Part shown: positions 39,343 through 48,632 of the stretch, one piece after another | Numbering within the stretch: position 1 is the first letter of the stretch | Layout: the number at the start of each line of letters is the position of its first letter | Assembly (NCBI GenBank): GCA_020060215.1 | Contig: JAGVAP010000136.1 | Span: 52,483-116,482, forward strand | DNA length: 64,000 bases | DNA from: Deltaproteobacteria bacterium | GTDB lineage: Bacteria > Desulfobacterota > DSM-4660 > Desulfatiglandales > HGW-15 | Direction of reading: 5' to 3' | The notes under the pieces: model-generated | Seen by the model: the letters and a program-made list of their open reading frames with translations, nothing else | The model's database searches: none | Told to the model about the DNA's origin: nothing | Program-made: the position numbers and the translations under genes

Positions 39343-41983
39343 GGATGGCCTCGAAAAAGGTGAGGTTGTGTTGAAGCTTCTCGAGCTTGAGCGACATGGT
39401 ATCCACCTTGCCCCTGACCTCTTCGACGATTTCGGGGGGGGCCTTGCCGAGGAACTGCTCGTTGGAGAGCTTCCTGGTCGCGCCCTCCAGATCCTTTTCG
39501 ATCTTCTTGATCTCTTTTCTGAGCCGCTTCCTCTCTTCTTCGAAATCGAGCAGCCCCTTCAGCAGCACATGCACCTGCTTCTGCTCGAACACGGCCGTCG
39601 CAGAGGCCTCGGGCTTCTCGACGTGAGAGGCCACCTCGACGGATTCGACGCCGGCCAGGCTTCGAATGTGATGCAGGTTCCTCAGGATGGAGGACCCCTC
39701 CTCCTGGTCGGGCGACTCGATCACGATGTTCACCTTCCTGGAAGGGGCGATGTTCATCTCGCCCCGGATATTTCGCACCCCGTTGATGACCCCCATGAGC
39801 AGGTCCATCTCCCGGACCGCACGCTCGTCGTGCAGGAACTCGGAGGAATCCGGGAAATCCGCGATCATGATGCTGTCGCGCACGCCCGGGATCCGCTGCC
39901 AGATCTCTTCGGTGACAAAGGGCATGAAGGGATGGAGCAGCCGCACCACGGCCCCCAGGCCCTTCTGCAGGACAAGGAGGGTGGATGCCTTGAACCGATC
40001 GTCCGAGCCGTAAAGGCCGTGCTTGGCCATCTCCAGGTACCAGTCGCAGAACTCATGCCACACGAACTGGTAACCGACGCTCGCCGCATCGTTGAACCGG
40101 TACTCCTCCAGCGCGGCCGCCACTTCGCGGCTCACCTGCCCGAGTCTGGTGAGGATCCACCGATCCGGGAGGGAATAGCTCACCTCGTCCGGGCTCACGG
40201 GCTTCCCGTCCTCCAGGTTCATGAAGACCAGCCTGGCCGAGTTCCAGATCTTGTTGACGAAGTGCCTGTACCCGAGGATCCGGTCCTCCGACAGCTTGAT
40301 GTCCCTGCCCTGCGCGGCCAGCGCCGCAAGGGTGAACCGAAAGGCGTCCGTCCCGAACTGGTCGATGATCTCCAGGGGATCGATCACATTCCCCTTGGAC
40401 TTGCTCATCTTCTTGCCTTCCGCATCCTTCACCAGGGCGTGGATGTAGACATCGCGAAACGGGACATCCCTCATGAAGTGGACCCCCGTCATCATCATCC
40501 TGGCCACCCAGAAGAAGAGGATATCGAAGGCCGTGATCATGACGGTGGTGGGATAGAAGGTCTTCAGCTCATCGGTCTGGTCCGGCCACCCCAGCGTCGA
40601 GAAGGGCCAGAGCGCGGAGCTGAACCAGGTGTCGAGCACATCCTCCTCCTGCCTCAGCCGGCCCCCCTTGCACGAAGGGCACGCTTTGGGATCTTCCTTG
40701 GCGACGACGATCTCCCCGCACTCGCAGTACCAGGCCGGGATGCGATGCCCCCACCAGATCTGCCGCGACACACACCAGTCCTTGATGTTGTTCATCCACT
40801 CGTAATAGACGGCCTCCCAGTTCTGAGGCAGGATCCGCGTGCGACCTTCCTTCACGGCCTTGACCGCCTTTTCCGCAAGCGGGGCCGTCCGGACGAACCA
40901 CTGCTTGGAGAGGAGCGGTTCGATCACGGTCTTGCAGCGGTAGCAATGGCCGATGGCGTTCTTGTACGGCTCGATCTTTTCCAGGAGCCCCGCGCTCCGA
41001 AGGTCCTCCAGGATCCTTTCCCTGCACTCGAAGCGGTCCATCCCCTCGTAGGGGCCTGCCCCCTCGTTCATCCTTCCGCTCTCGTCGATCACCTTGATCC
41101 GCTCCAGGTGGTGGCGATCGCCGATGACGAAGTCGTTGGGGTCGTGGGCGGGGGTGATCTTCAGGGCCCCGGTGCCGAACTCCTTGGAGACGTACGGATC
41201 GAAGATCAGGGGGATCTCCCTGTCCAATACGGGGAGGCGCACATGCGTACCGGAGAGGTTCATGTACCTTTCGTCCTCCGGATTCACAGCCACGGCCGTA
41301 TCCCCGAGAAGGGTCTCGGGCCGAGTGGTGGCGACGATCACGTACCCTTCCCTGCCCACGAACGGGTAGCGGATGTAGTAGAGAGAACTCTCGGTCTCTT
41401 CATGTTCCACTTCCAGGTCCGCAAGGGCCGTATGGCACCGCGGGCACCAGTTGATGATGTAATCGCCCCGGTAGATCAAACCCTGATGAAACAGCTCCAC
41501 GAACACATGGCGGACCGCCCTGGAGAGCCCTTCGTCCATGGTGAACCGCTCCCTGCTCCAGTCGCAGGAACTGCCGAGCCTCTTGAGCTGGTTGATGATC
41601 ATGCCGCCGTACTTCTTCTTCCACTCCCAGACCAGCTCGATGAACTTCTCCCGTCCCACCTCGTGCCGGTTGGTCCCCTTGGAGGCCAGGTCCCTCTCCA
41701 CGACGTTCTGGGTCGCGATCCCGGCGTGGTCCGTCCCGGGCTGCCAAAGGACATTGTACCCCTTCATCCGCTTATACCTGCACAGGATGTCCTGGAGCGT
41801 GTTGTTGAGCGCGTGGCCCATGTGAAGGAACCCGGTCACGTTGGGCGGCGGAATGACGATGCAGAACGGCGGTTTCTCGGAGACGGCCTCCGCCCGGAAA
41901 AGGTTCTTCTCCTCCCAGTACCGGTACCACTTCTCTTCGGTTTCCTTGGGCTCGTAGGATTTAGGTAATGTCTCTTTCTGCAT
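39335..41983 (-). CDS. valS: Valyl-tRNA synthetase
   Basis: An 882-residue class I synthetase that charges tRNA-Val. The HIGH motif is in PPNVTGFLHMGHALNNTLQD and KMSKS in GKKMSKSKGNVIDPLEI. A zinc-type CECGEIVVAKEDPKACPSC segment is present, and the C-terminal coiled arm ends in KLEKLQHNLTFFEAI. ATG 41983 with AGGGAG upstream is preferred over a TTG at 41989. The length matches the family. Confidence 0.95.
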   Translation of the reverse strand: MQKETLPKSYEPKETEEKWYRYWEEKNLFRAEAVSEKPPFCIVIPPPNVTGFLHMGHALNNTLQDILCRYKRMKGYNVLWQPGTDHAGIATQNVVERDLASKGTNRHEVGREKFIELVWEWKKKYGGMIINQLKRLGSSCDWSRERFTMDEGLSRAVRHVFVELFHQGLIYRGDYIINWCPRCHTALADLEVEHEETESSLYYIRYPFVGREGYVIVATTRPETLLGDTAVAVNPEDERYMNLSGTHVRLPVLDREIPLIFDPYVSKEFGTGALKITPAHDPNDFVIGDRHHLERIKVIDESGRMNEGAGPYEGMDRFECRERILEDLRSAGLLEKIEPYKNAIGHCYRCKTVIEPLLSKQWFVRTAPLAEKAVKAVKEGRTRILPQNWEAVYYEWMNNIKDWCVSRQIWWGHRIPAWYCECGEIVVAKEDPKACPSCKGGRLRQEEDVLDTWFSSALWPFSTLGWPDQTDELKTFYPTTVMITAFDILFFWVARMMMTGVHFMRDVPFRDVYIHALVKDAEGKKMSKSKGNVIDPLEIIDQFGTDAFRFTLAALAAQGRDIKLSEDRILGYRHFVNKIWNSARLVFMNLEDGKPVSPDEVSYSLPDRWILTRLGQVSREVAAALEEYRFNDAASVGYQFVWHEFCDWYLEMAKHGLYGSDDRFKASTLLVLQKGLGAVVRLLHPFMPFVTEEIWQRIPGVRDSIMIADFPDSSEFLHDERAVREMDLLMGVINGVRNIRGEMNIAPSRKVNIVIESPDQEEGSSILRNLHHIRSLAGVESVEVASHVEKPEASATAVFEQKQVHVLLKGLLDFEEERKRLRKEIKKIEKDLEGATRKLSNEQFLGKAPPEIVEEVRGKVDTMSLKLEKLQHNLTFFEAIHD

Positions 41984-42320
41984 TGACAAGGCTCCCTATG
42001 TTGAACTGAATGCCGGATTCCAAATGACCAATGAATGCAAAAGCCCTAATCCGAAGACCAATCACAGATGGATACCGATTGTTCAGCACTGAACTTGATA
42101 CAAGCTCCATTTCGGGCTTTCTTGAACCTTTTGGATATGATTGGTCATTCGCGCTTTGACATTTGGATTTCAGGCGATCCTCTTGCCTGGGATCGTTCGG
42201 ATCATCCTGCTTCCTCGAGAGGTCTCCACAAAAGCAAACAAAAAGGGTTCCCCTCCCCGGGCAACCCCTTAAATAACCACAATTTCGCTTATTTTAGAAG
42301 GGTTTTTTGACTCCCCAACA
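41984..42320. other. Gap with a terminator and an imperfect dyad
   Basis: No gene is seen. 42240-42270 on the minus strand is GGGGTT...AACCC followed by T, a terminator for the acidic-protein gene. 42015-42037 and 42140-42170 share inverted TGACCAATGAATG-type and ATTGGTCATTC-type words. Confidence 0.55.
42240..42270 (-). terminator. Terminator after the acidic protein gene
   Basis: Minus-strand AAGGGGTT and AACCC separated by a GC-rich loop, followed by a T-run. Located about 50 bases past the stop of gene 42321. Confidence 0.55.
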
Positions 42321-43199
42321 TCAGGGGTTTTCGGAAAGGCTCTTTTTCAGGGATTCGATGGCCTCTCCGATCATCCTCTCGGCTACGGAGGTCATGGTCT
42401 CCCTGGCTACCCTCTCCACCACCTCCTGTACAACCTTAGTGACGATGGCCTCGAGCTTCTCCTCGGAGATCCCAGCCATCGGGGGCTCCGCTGCAGCCGA
42501 AGGTGCTGCCGGTTCGAACGGCTCCTCCTTTACCTCGTCGAATCCCTGGAACGGGACCGGTTCAGGCTCCGGTTCGATGAAAGGGGGGGCTTCAGGAGGC
42601 ACGACGCCGGGCGGAACAACCTTCTCCTCCTTCAGGAGATCGGCGTCGCCGATCACATCGGGAAGGTCCGGCGCCGACTGACCGGCTCCGTCCTCCGGAT
42701 CGAGGGAGACGATCTTCTCCAGGTTTTCATCGGAGATCTCTTCATGGTCGGAAACCAGCTCCAGCGGTTCTTCGTCCTTCAGAATCGCTTCAAGTTCCTC
42801 ATTGGTCACGATCTCTTCCGTATCCGGTTCTTCAGGGGCGGAGTGCTTTTCTCCCTCGGCAAGGTCGAGCTCGAGGGCAAAGTCCCCCACATCCGCCTCA
42901 GCCCCGCCTTTCTTGTCTTCGCCCTCTTCAGCAGCAGGCTCCACCCCCACCAGGTCGTCCGCAATGAGCTCAAACTCCTCCGTAGGGGGCGGCGCTTCCT
43001 TTGCAGGTTCGGCTGCCGCGCCCATCTCCTTCTCGTCCAGAGGCATGCCCCTGGCGACGAGATCGGTGAGCTCGATGATCTCCTCGTCCTCCCTGCCAGG
43101 CGCCTGCTGGTCGATATCCTCGAGTGAGATGTCGTCGAGGTCAAAGTTCAGCACATCGTCTTCATTCAGGTTCTGGCCCTTCTGCCGCTGCATTTCCAT
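42321..43199 (-). CDS. Acidic protein with PopZ-like C terminus
   Basis: A 292-residue protein. Start ATG 43199 has GGAG six bases upstream. Residues 1-230 are mostly Glu/Asp/Pro and low-complexity, so probably disordered. The last 60 residues (SEEKLEAIVTKVVQEVVERV then TMTSVAERMIGEAIESL) form two helices similar to C termini of PopZ/DUF2497 and delta-proteobacterial response regulators. A scaffold or hub role is inferred from shape only. Confidence 0.65.
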   Translation of the reverse strand: MEMQRQKGQNLNEDDVLNFDLDDISLEDIDQQAPGREDEEIIELTDLVARGMPLDEKEMGAAAEPAKEAPPPTEEFELIADDLVGVEPAAEEGEDKKGGAEADVGDFALELDLAEGEKHSAPEEPDTEEIVTNEELEAILKDEEPLELVSDHEEISDENLEKIVSLDPEDGAGQSAPDLPDVIGDADLLKEEKVVPPGVVPPEAPPFIEPEPEPVPFQGFDEVKEEPFEPAAPSAAAEPPMAGISEEKLEAIVTKVVQEVVERVARETMTSVAERMIGEAIESLKKSLSENP

Positions 43200-43590
43200 G
43201 GTGGCTCCGCCCTCGAAAAGGTGAATGTCGAGAAACCGCTTATGTTCTGAACCGCCTACCACAGAATGGAAATTATGTCAAGGTTTCTTATGGTTATTCG
43301 GGGAATACGGATGCAGGATACAAGATCCAAGTTGCAGGATAAATCGGGACGCTTTTCTACGTGGCCTCTGCCCTTCAGCCTCTGCGGTCTGCCTTTGTAG
43401 TCTGTCCTGCATCCTCGATTCCTTTCACCACGGCTCTGCCCCTTCCCGACCCCCACAGGCCCAACTGGCAGACGGCGGCTGCGTGAGGCTTCTCTCCTGG
43501 TTCCTGAATCCTGCATCATGGGTCCTGCATCCTGTATCCTGCTTCCCCATTGACCCATGGGGCAAAAGCTGTTACATCTTATCGGCAGGC
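43200..43590. other. Intergenic region with repeated CCTGCATC words
   Basis: No gene. Degenerate words CCTGCATC, TCCTGTATCC and their reverse complements occur at 43308-43341 and 43502-43554. They form a possible long imperfect hairpin of unknown role before tRNA-Arg. Confidence 0.45.
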
Positions 43591-43664
43591 GGGCGATTAG
43601 CTCAGGTGGATAGAGCGTTGGTCTCCGGAACCAAAGGCCGCGCGTTCGAGTCGCGCATCGCCCA
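43591..43664 (+). tRNA. tRNA-Arg (anticodon CCG)
   Basis: Acceptor GGGCGAT/ATCGCCC with discriminator A43664; anticodon stem TTGGT/ACCAA, loop CTCCGGA, anticodon at 43625-43627; T-arm GCGCG-TTCGAGT-CGCGC. CCA is not encoded. An island follows it directly. Confidence 0.95.
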
Positions 43665-43677
43665 TTCAAGTAATTAC

Positions 43678-43709
43678 AAGGGCTTATGATAAGATCAGAG
43701 GCCCTTTTT
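43678..43709 (+). terminator. Terminator after tRNA-Arg
   Basis: AAGGGC (43678-43683) pairs with GCCCTT (43701-43706), followed by a T-run, 13 bases past the tRNA. Confidence 0.5.
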
Positions 43710-43726
43710 CATTTTCAACAAGAGCC

Positions 43727-43748
43727 ATACCCAACACTATACCCAACA
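43727..43748. repeat. Paired ATACCCAACA words downstream of tRNA-Arg
   Basis: ATACCCAACA occurs twice (43727-43736 and 43739-43748) with a 12-base period. Short direct repeats of this sort just past a tRNA commonly mark integrase arm sites; no integrase gene is in the window. Confidence 0.4.
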
Positions 43749-43898
43749 TGCCTCAAATTCGGGAGGGATATCAGCTAGGGTTATTTCGGAAGGGGAACCG
43801 TTTGGCTTCACCGCCTGTGGCGACCACACCAGGAACTTCTGGATAGAAAAGGGTATTGAAGGTGAGCATTATTTCCTGGGGCGGGTTCACGGACCTCT

Positions 43899-44747
43899 TC
43901 ACCCCGCCAGAACGGCCTCAACAACCGGATACGCGCCTCGCAAGCCCATCAACATGGCTCTTGCCGCGGCCGAGTACTCGGCCGCGGCTGAGAGCCGCTC
44001 TCGTAAGGCACGCACTGTGTTTTCAAAAGCCTCTCGGGCGGTTCCATCTCCAGCGTCGTATTTCTGGAAGTACCGATCAGCTTCCCTGACCGAGCGTCGG
44101 ATATCGGCGCACAAAGCCTTCCGCCGCTCCACAATATCCGCGTGATTCAAGTGGTAGAACAGCTTTGACGTATCGACGCGCTTGTAAGCGTAGCCGTTCA
44201 CGTTGGTGCAACAGACAGGGTTCGGCATCGCCTGTCCCGTTTCATCGAACCACATGAACCCGGGGTCCGCTGGCACTGTCGGGTCGAGAAGCAGCGGTTC
44301 CTCATTGGCCAGGTCGTCTGCAGGTGTCCTTGCTCTTCGCGCCTCGCTCCTTAGTGGAAAATGGTCAGCCTTGCCTCCATTCAGCCCCGTTGTTTGATCG
44401 ATGCGGCGGCAGTTGCAGTAAGTGCAGCAGAAACGGTAGTTCTCCCATTTGAACGCGAGCCACCAATAACCCTCATGGTCAGCACACTCTGCCACTGCGT
44501 TTTTTGGCCTGAAGTGGTCTACCGCGTTATCCGAACGACTGTCGATCGATTCGCAGTACCAGCACTTGTTGTGTGAGGTAGTCTTCAACGTGTTTTTCAG
44601 GTTCTGCCACACTGCGCTGTGCTTGTTGACCTCGGCCGCTCTATTCTCCGGTCGAACAGTGGCAACGGCTTTCTCGGCCTCTTTCGCTCGTTCATCCCAG
44701 CCATTGGGCAAGTTCTGCCTAACAAGTTCCAGATCGATGTACCTCAT
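43899..44747 (-). CDS. ptuB: HNH endonuclease, Septu PtuB-like
   Basis: A 282-residue protein. KCWYCESIDSRSDNAVDHFR is the HNH core: zinc CxxC, then the D-H of the first His. RFCCTYCNCRR supplies a second Cys pair and the region before HFPLRSEAR follows. It overlaps the ATPase gene by ATGA, so the pair is coupled. In Septu-type defence an ATPase activates an HNH nuclease against phage DNA; other ATPase+HNH systems exist, so the subtype is inferred. Confidence 0.7.
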   Translation of the reverse strand: MRYIDLELVRQNLPNGWDERAKEAEKAVATVRPENRAAEVNKHSAVWQNLKNTLKTTSHNKCWYCESIDSRSDNAVDHFRPKNAVAECADHEGYWWLAFKWENYRFCCTYCNCRRIDQTTGLNGGKADHFPLRSEARRARTPADDLANEEPLLLDPTVPADPGFMWFDETGQAMPNPVCCTNVNGYAYKRVDTSKLFYHLNHADIVERRKALCADIRRSVREADRYFQKYDAGDGTAREAFENTVRALRERLSAAAEYSAAARAMLMGLRGAYPVVEAVLAG

Positions 44748-46291
44748 TCTCCTTGCCCCTGGTTCTTGGTCAAATTCGCCAGAACTTCGCGCGCGAGTGC
44801 CTTCTGCCGTTCTTGTTGCTCCTTCGTCAGCACCGGGACCTGAAGTCCTTCGGCTCTCTCTCGCTCAGCCAAAGCCTCGACAAAACGCTTGTACATCGGG
44901 TCCCGGACGGTGGTCGTGAAGTCGAGACCGCGAAGTCGCTCGTCCAAATCCCGCAGCCTGGCACGCTCTTGGTGCGTCAGTGATGGCTTGGCTGCTAATG
45001 CCCGTTTTTGGTCGAGTAATTCAAGCGTCTCCAGGTCAAGTTCGGACCGCAGTCCATATATTTCGCTGATCAGCAGCCCCGCAATACCCATGCCTCTTGG
45101 ATCTTCCGTGGGGTGCTGGCCTATTATTCGGCCCGTTTCATCTTCACGTCGCATAATCTGTACCTGCAAACGTGTGAGGCCGGCGATTACCAGCGGGTCG
45201 TGCGTTGCCATAATGATGTGGCTGTTTTCCTGGGTACCCGCGATCTGTAGAAGGAAATCCAAATAGCGCAGGCTCCACGCCGGATTAAGGTGTGTGTCAG
45301 GTTCGTCCAGCAGGAAGAGCGATTCGTCCTCCTTTGTGAACCGCAGCAGGCCCAGAACCATCAAAAGCTGCTGTTCACCTTCGCTCAGCTCGCGGAATGT
45401 CAAGGAGCCATCCACATTTCGAGTCTTCACGCGGATGCGCACCTCGCTGATAAGCTCTGAGATGTACGTACTCTCTAGAGCCTTGAACAATTCCTGCTGC
45501 GTACTGTAGTGCTCGGCGAGGCCACGCAGGGCAGCAACGTCCTTCAGGTAAAGATACAAGTGCTCACGCGATGCCGTCTTGCGGAAGCCGGCGCTCACCC
45601 TCTGCTCCAGGCGCAACGGAGCCAGCGCCAGCCCGTAGAGCCTGTCGAGGAATTGGCTCACGGTGCCGCGTGCCTTCCAGAATCGTTCATCACCCTCGCG
45701 GCTCTTCCAAGGCGGCTCGTTCATCACGAACAGGACCGAATCCAGTCCTTCGATCCAGAGATGATCCCGGAGGAACTGCCTCGTCTCATTCTCCTGCTTC
45801 AGGAAGAACGCCAGCAGGACGAATTGGCTATGAATCGGCCGGGCATAGAACAGCGGACGCAAGGGCTGGTCCTTGCCATCCAGCAAGTCCCGGTAGAACC
45901 GCACCTGGTGCTTCTGGAAATGCTCTTCCATCCGGTTGCTCGGGCCGGAGTAGTAGCCGAAGACGTAGTTCGGCAGGCACCGTTGCCCGTCCACCTGCGC
46001 CAGTTGCTTGTAGGGAACCGCCGCACCGTCAACCGTGGCCTTCGCGTGACCGCGCGGGATGGCCGCGATCTTCACCTTCCGGCCGCGGCAGACGTACTCC
46101 AGAACGTAGTCAAACGAGGGATCGACCCCCAGATCCAGATCGCGGAAGATGATCGTCAACGCCTCCAGCAGGTTCGACTTGCCCGTGCCGTTGCGGCCGA
46201 CCAGCACCGTCGTGGGCGACTTCTCATCGAAATCGATGGAGAAATCCCGCAGGTTCTTGAAGCTCCCGATTGTGAGCTTGTCGAGCCTCAT
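44744..46291 (-). CDS. ptuA: AAA/ABC-type ATPase, Septu PtuA-like
   Basis: A 515-residue ATPase. Walker A TVLVGRNGTGKSNLLEAL, signature FRELSEGEQQLLMVLGL, Walker B DESLFLLDEPDTHLNPAW, and the HIIMATHDPLVIAG switch are present, the pattern of OLD/PtuA-like defence ATPases with a middle insertion. It overlaps the hsdS stop (ATGA) and precedes the HNH gene, so it is made together with the type I restriction proteins. Confidence 0.72.
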   Translation of the reverse strand: MRLDKLTIGSFKNLRDFSIDFDEKSPTTVLVGRNGTGKSNLLEALTIIFRDLDLGVDPSFDYVLEYVCRGRKVKIAAIPRGHAKATVDGAAVPYKQLAQVDGQRCLPNYVFGYYSGPSNRMEEHFQKHQVRFYRDLLDGKDQPLRPLFYARPIHSQFVLLAFFLKQENETRQFLRDHLWIEGLDSVLFVMNEPPWKSREGDERFWKARGTVSQFLDRLYGLALAPLRLEQRVSAGFRKTASREHLYLYLKDVAALRGLAEHYSTQQELFKALESTYISELISEVRIRVKTRNVDGSLTFRELSEGEQQLLMVLGLLRFTKEDESLFLLDEPDTHLNPAWSLRYLDFLLQIAGTQENSHIIMATHDPLVIAGLTRLQVQIMRREDETGRIIGQHPTEDPRGMGIAGLLISEIYGLRSELDLETLELLDQKRALAAKPSLTHQERARLRDLDERLRGLDFTTTVRDPMYKRFVEALAERERAEGLQVPVLTKEQQERQKALAREVLANLTKNQGQGE

Positions 46292-47988
46292 GTCCCTACG
46301 GCCTCAAGGGTCACGTCTTTTTTGTTCAGGCGATTCTCGCGAATCTTGCCGTCCCGGATCAACTTCCTCAACTGCTCGTAGAAGCCGTCCACGGAGTTCT
46401 CGTCGAAACCGGCCAGGTCAAACAGCCGTTCCGGCGTCAGGGGCTTGCCTTGCTCGCGGAGGACTTCATCGAGCGGTTTCCGATTCCTGGCCGCCTGGCG
46501 GCCTGTGCTGCGCTTTGCCATGTTCTTGCCTCCACTCCCGCGCTTGGCGGGCTTGTTCTGCTTGCGTGCTTCCTGAATCCGCTCCAGCAGGACGGATGCA
46601 GCCTCGTACTCACGGCCTTCCTTGGTGGCCAGTTCCCCTTCGGTGGGGACCAGTTCGCCGCGGAAGGCCCTCGCTAGGATGGCCTGAGGCAATCTCTCGG
46701 CTCGAACCGTTGCCGCGCGGACGAGGGCTTCGATCCCGTCGGCTAAGGTGAATAGAGCTTCCACGCGACGGACGATCTCACGCTGCTCGGATAGCGGCGG
46801 CAGCGGGAAACGAATCGAGCGAAGGATTGCTTGGTTCAGAAAGTCGCGTGTGCTCCCTCCACACAATCGAGCGACCTGGGAAAGGACGAAAGGCGAGCCA
46901 TTGAAGATGAAGCAAAACAGCTGTGGCAACATGCTGTCTTTCGCGAGGCAGACACGCATGATGTTCGTCGATATTCTGGCCTCGCCCAATCCTTTTGGCA
47001 CAACACAAACTTCTCCCACTGTCCCTGAACGTGAGATCAAGATATCATCCGGCTGTGCGTCATACTCCGCCAGTTCTGCTGCCTTCTCAGTGGTGATATG
47101 GATCTTGCTTCCAGGCGCAAATCGCATCGGGCCAATATTCTCAATGCCAAGAACAGGAACTCCATCTACCTGGTGCTCAGACTTCTTGAGTGCGGTTCCG
47201 AATGGCCCTGTCTTCATGCCTCTCCGCTCAATGGATAGCAGAGACTCGATCCCCACAAATGCCCAACCGCTCGGCAGCTCAAACTCCTCCTCCGCTTGGG
47301 GGCATGCCGGTTCATGGTATTTCTTTCCAAGGACGGCGCGTGCGCGAGCGTGGAGGGCGCGGAGCAAATGATCGGCTGGCTCGGCGTCATTGCCTTCTCT
47401 CCACTCGGCAGTGAGCTGGCCGGAGCAGGCAGCGGCGAGGACGGATTGGCGGAAGCGTTTGAGGATGGCGGGCAGTCTGGCCAGTCGCGTCCGGGCCGCA
47501 TTCACCCGCTCCAAGAGGGACCCTACCTTCGCCACGATCCGCTTCTGCTCGGGCAGGGGCGCAAGCGGCAGCACTTGAGCAAAGACGTCCTCCCGATTGA
47601 GTCCTGGGATTGCCGAGGAAGTGTCCATCTCGGACAGGCCCAAGGTGCTCAAGGCGTAATAGAGAAAGCCCATGTCCAGCCAAGTCACTTCCTCGATGAA
47701 ATAGGTTGTGTCTATCGGCCAACAGGGCTGGCGCGAGTAATGCACGGCTCCGACCGTACCCTTGCGCCCGAGGATGATGGTCGGGCCGGCAGTGAGCGGC
47801 TCTTCATGGTGCCCGACAACCCCGTTTGAGCCGTAGACAGGGTAAGGACCATTTTTTCGACTCTTCTCGGGCAGGCCCTTGCCGTATTTGACATCGAGAA
47901 CATCGCGCACAAGGGGATCAGCCCATCCTTCGGGCAGGTCGGTTTTGTTGAGAGGTGTCCGCGGCTGGATGGGCTTGGTTTTGCTCAT
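46288..47988 (-). CDS. hsdS: Type I restriction specificity subunit
   Basis: A 566-residue protein; ATG 47988 overlaps the previous stop. Two target-recognition halves are seen, each closed by a conserved coiled region: PLPEQKRIVAKVGSLLERV (centre) and PLSEQREIVRRVEALFTLAD (C-terminal). An unusual extension of about 80 residues follows: a basic linker (KQNKPAKRGSGGKNMAKRS), then a probable winged helix (TPERLFDLAGFDENSVDGF, EQLRKLIRDGKI). It sets which sequence the complex methylates. Confidence 0.88.
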   Translation of the reverse strand: MSKTKPIQPRTPLNKTDLPEGWADPLVRDVLDVKYGKGLPEKSRKNGPYPVYGSNGVVGHHEEPLTAGPTIILGRKGTVGAVHYSRQPCWPIDTTYFIEEVTWLDMGFLYYALSTLGLSEMDTSSAIPGLNREDVFAQVLPLAPLPEQKRIVAKVGSLLERVNAARTRLARLPAILKRFRQSVLAAACSGQLTAEWREGNDAEPADHLLRALHARARAVLGKKYHEPACPQAEEEFELPSGWAFVGIESLLSIERRGMKTGPFGTALKKSEHQVDGVPVLGIENIGPMRFAPGSKIHITTEKAAELAEYDAQPDDILISRSGTVGEVCVVPKGLGEARISTNIMRVCLAKDSMLPQLFCFIFNGSPFVLSQVARLCGGSTRDFLNQAILRSIRFPLPPLSEQREIVRRVEALFTLADGIEALVRAATVRAERLPQAILARAFRGELVPTEGELATKEGREYEAASVLLERIQEARKQNKPAKRGSGGKNMAKRSTGRQAARNRKPLDEVLREQGKPLTPERLFDLAGFDENSVDGFYEQLRKLIRDGKIRENRLNKKDVTLEAVGT

Positions 47989-48632
47989 GCCATGGCCTCC
48001 CCAGCGGACAGAAGATAATAGTCGAGGTACTTGACTGTCAGCTCCAGACCGGCGGCGCGGGCCTGCCGGTAGAGTTGCCAGAAACGAAGGACGTACCAAG
48101 CGTAGTATTCATCCGCGCCGATGGGCAGATCGAACAAGCAGAATGACTTATGCCACCGGATCATCTTGCGGCAGGCGGCCTCGGCATAGGTGTCGATGAT
48201 CGGCACGGCCGGGTTATGGAAGTGCATGTACTTGGAGGCGAAGGACCGCGGCGACTGATTTTGGTGCACTACCGGCTGGATCAGGGCGATAAATCTGCCG
48301 TGCAGGTCGATGATGGCGCGAAGTTTGTGAGGGTCGAGCGGTTCGGCGAGTTGGCGCAGCCGCCTGAAGATGTCATCCACTTGCCTGGCGTGATTCAGCA
48401 GGTGGTCAGCCAGTTGGGACATGCTGCCGCCCTGCTTGCCGTTGGCAGGAATCTTCCGCTCGATTCCGGTGGCGTAAGTCCGACCGATGATCCAGAGTTT
48501 GGCATTCACGCCGGCCTGATCGGCATGGCCGGGGTGCCTACGGCAGAGGGCGTACAGGGCCTCATCGGTCGCCCGCCAGGAGCAGTCGTATTCGGCAACG
48601 GCGCGGCGGAAGCTGGCTACGGAGAAGGTCAC
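47985..48632 (-). CDS. Uncharacterised gene inside the hsd operon
   Basis: A 215-residue protein beginning with GTG 48632 (GTGA overlap with hsdM). The motif RSFASKYMHFHNPAVPIID, followed by Tyr-rich helices (YYAWYVLRFWQLYRQ), is conserved-looking, and the N terminus has GVNAKLWIIGRTYATGIER. I do not know its function. Its place between M and S and the overlaps at both ends imply a partner of the restriction complex. Confidence 0.6.
   Translation of the reverse strand: MTFSVASFRRAVAEYDCSWRATDEALYALCRRHPGHADQAGVNAKLWIIGRTYATGIERKIPANGKQGGSMSQLADHLLNHARQVDDIFRRLRQLAEPLDPHKLRAIIDLHGRFIALIQPVVHQNQSPRSFASKYMHFHNPAVPIIDTYAEAACRKMIRWHKSFCLFDLPIGADEYYAWYVLRFWQLYRQARAAGLELTVKYLDYYLLSAGEAMA

Noticed and set aside
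39146..41968. 940-codon plus-strand frame
   Set aside because: Fully antisense to valS, whose catalytic motifs are certain; His/Leu/Pro/Asp-rich GC artefact.
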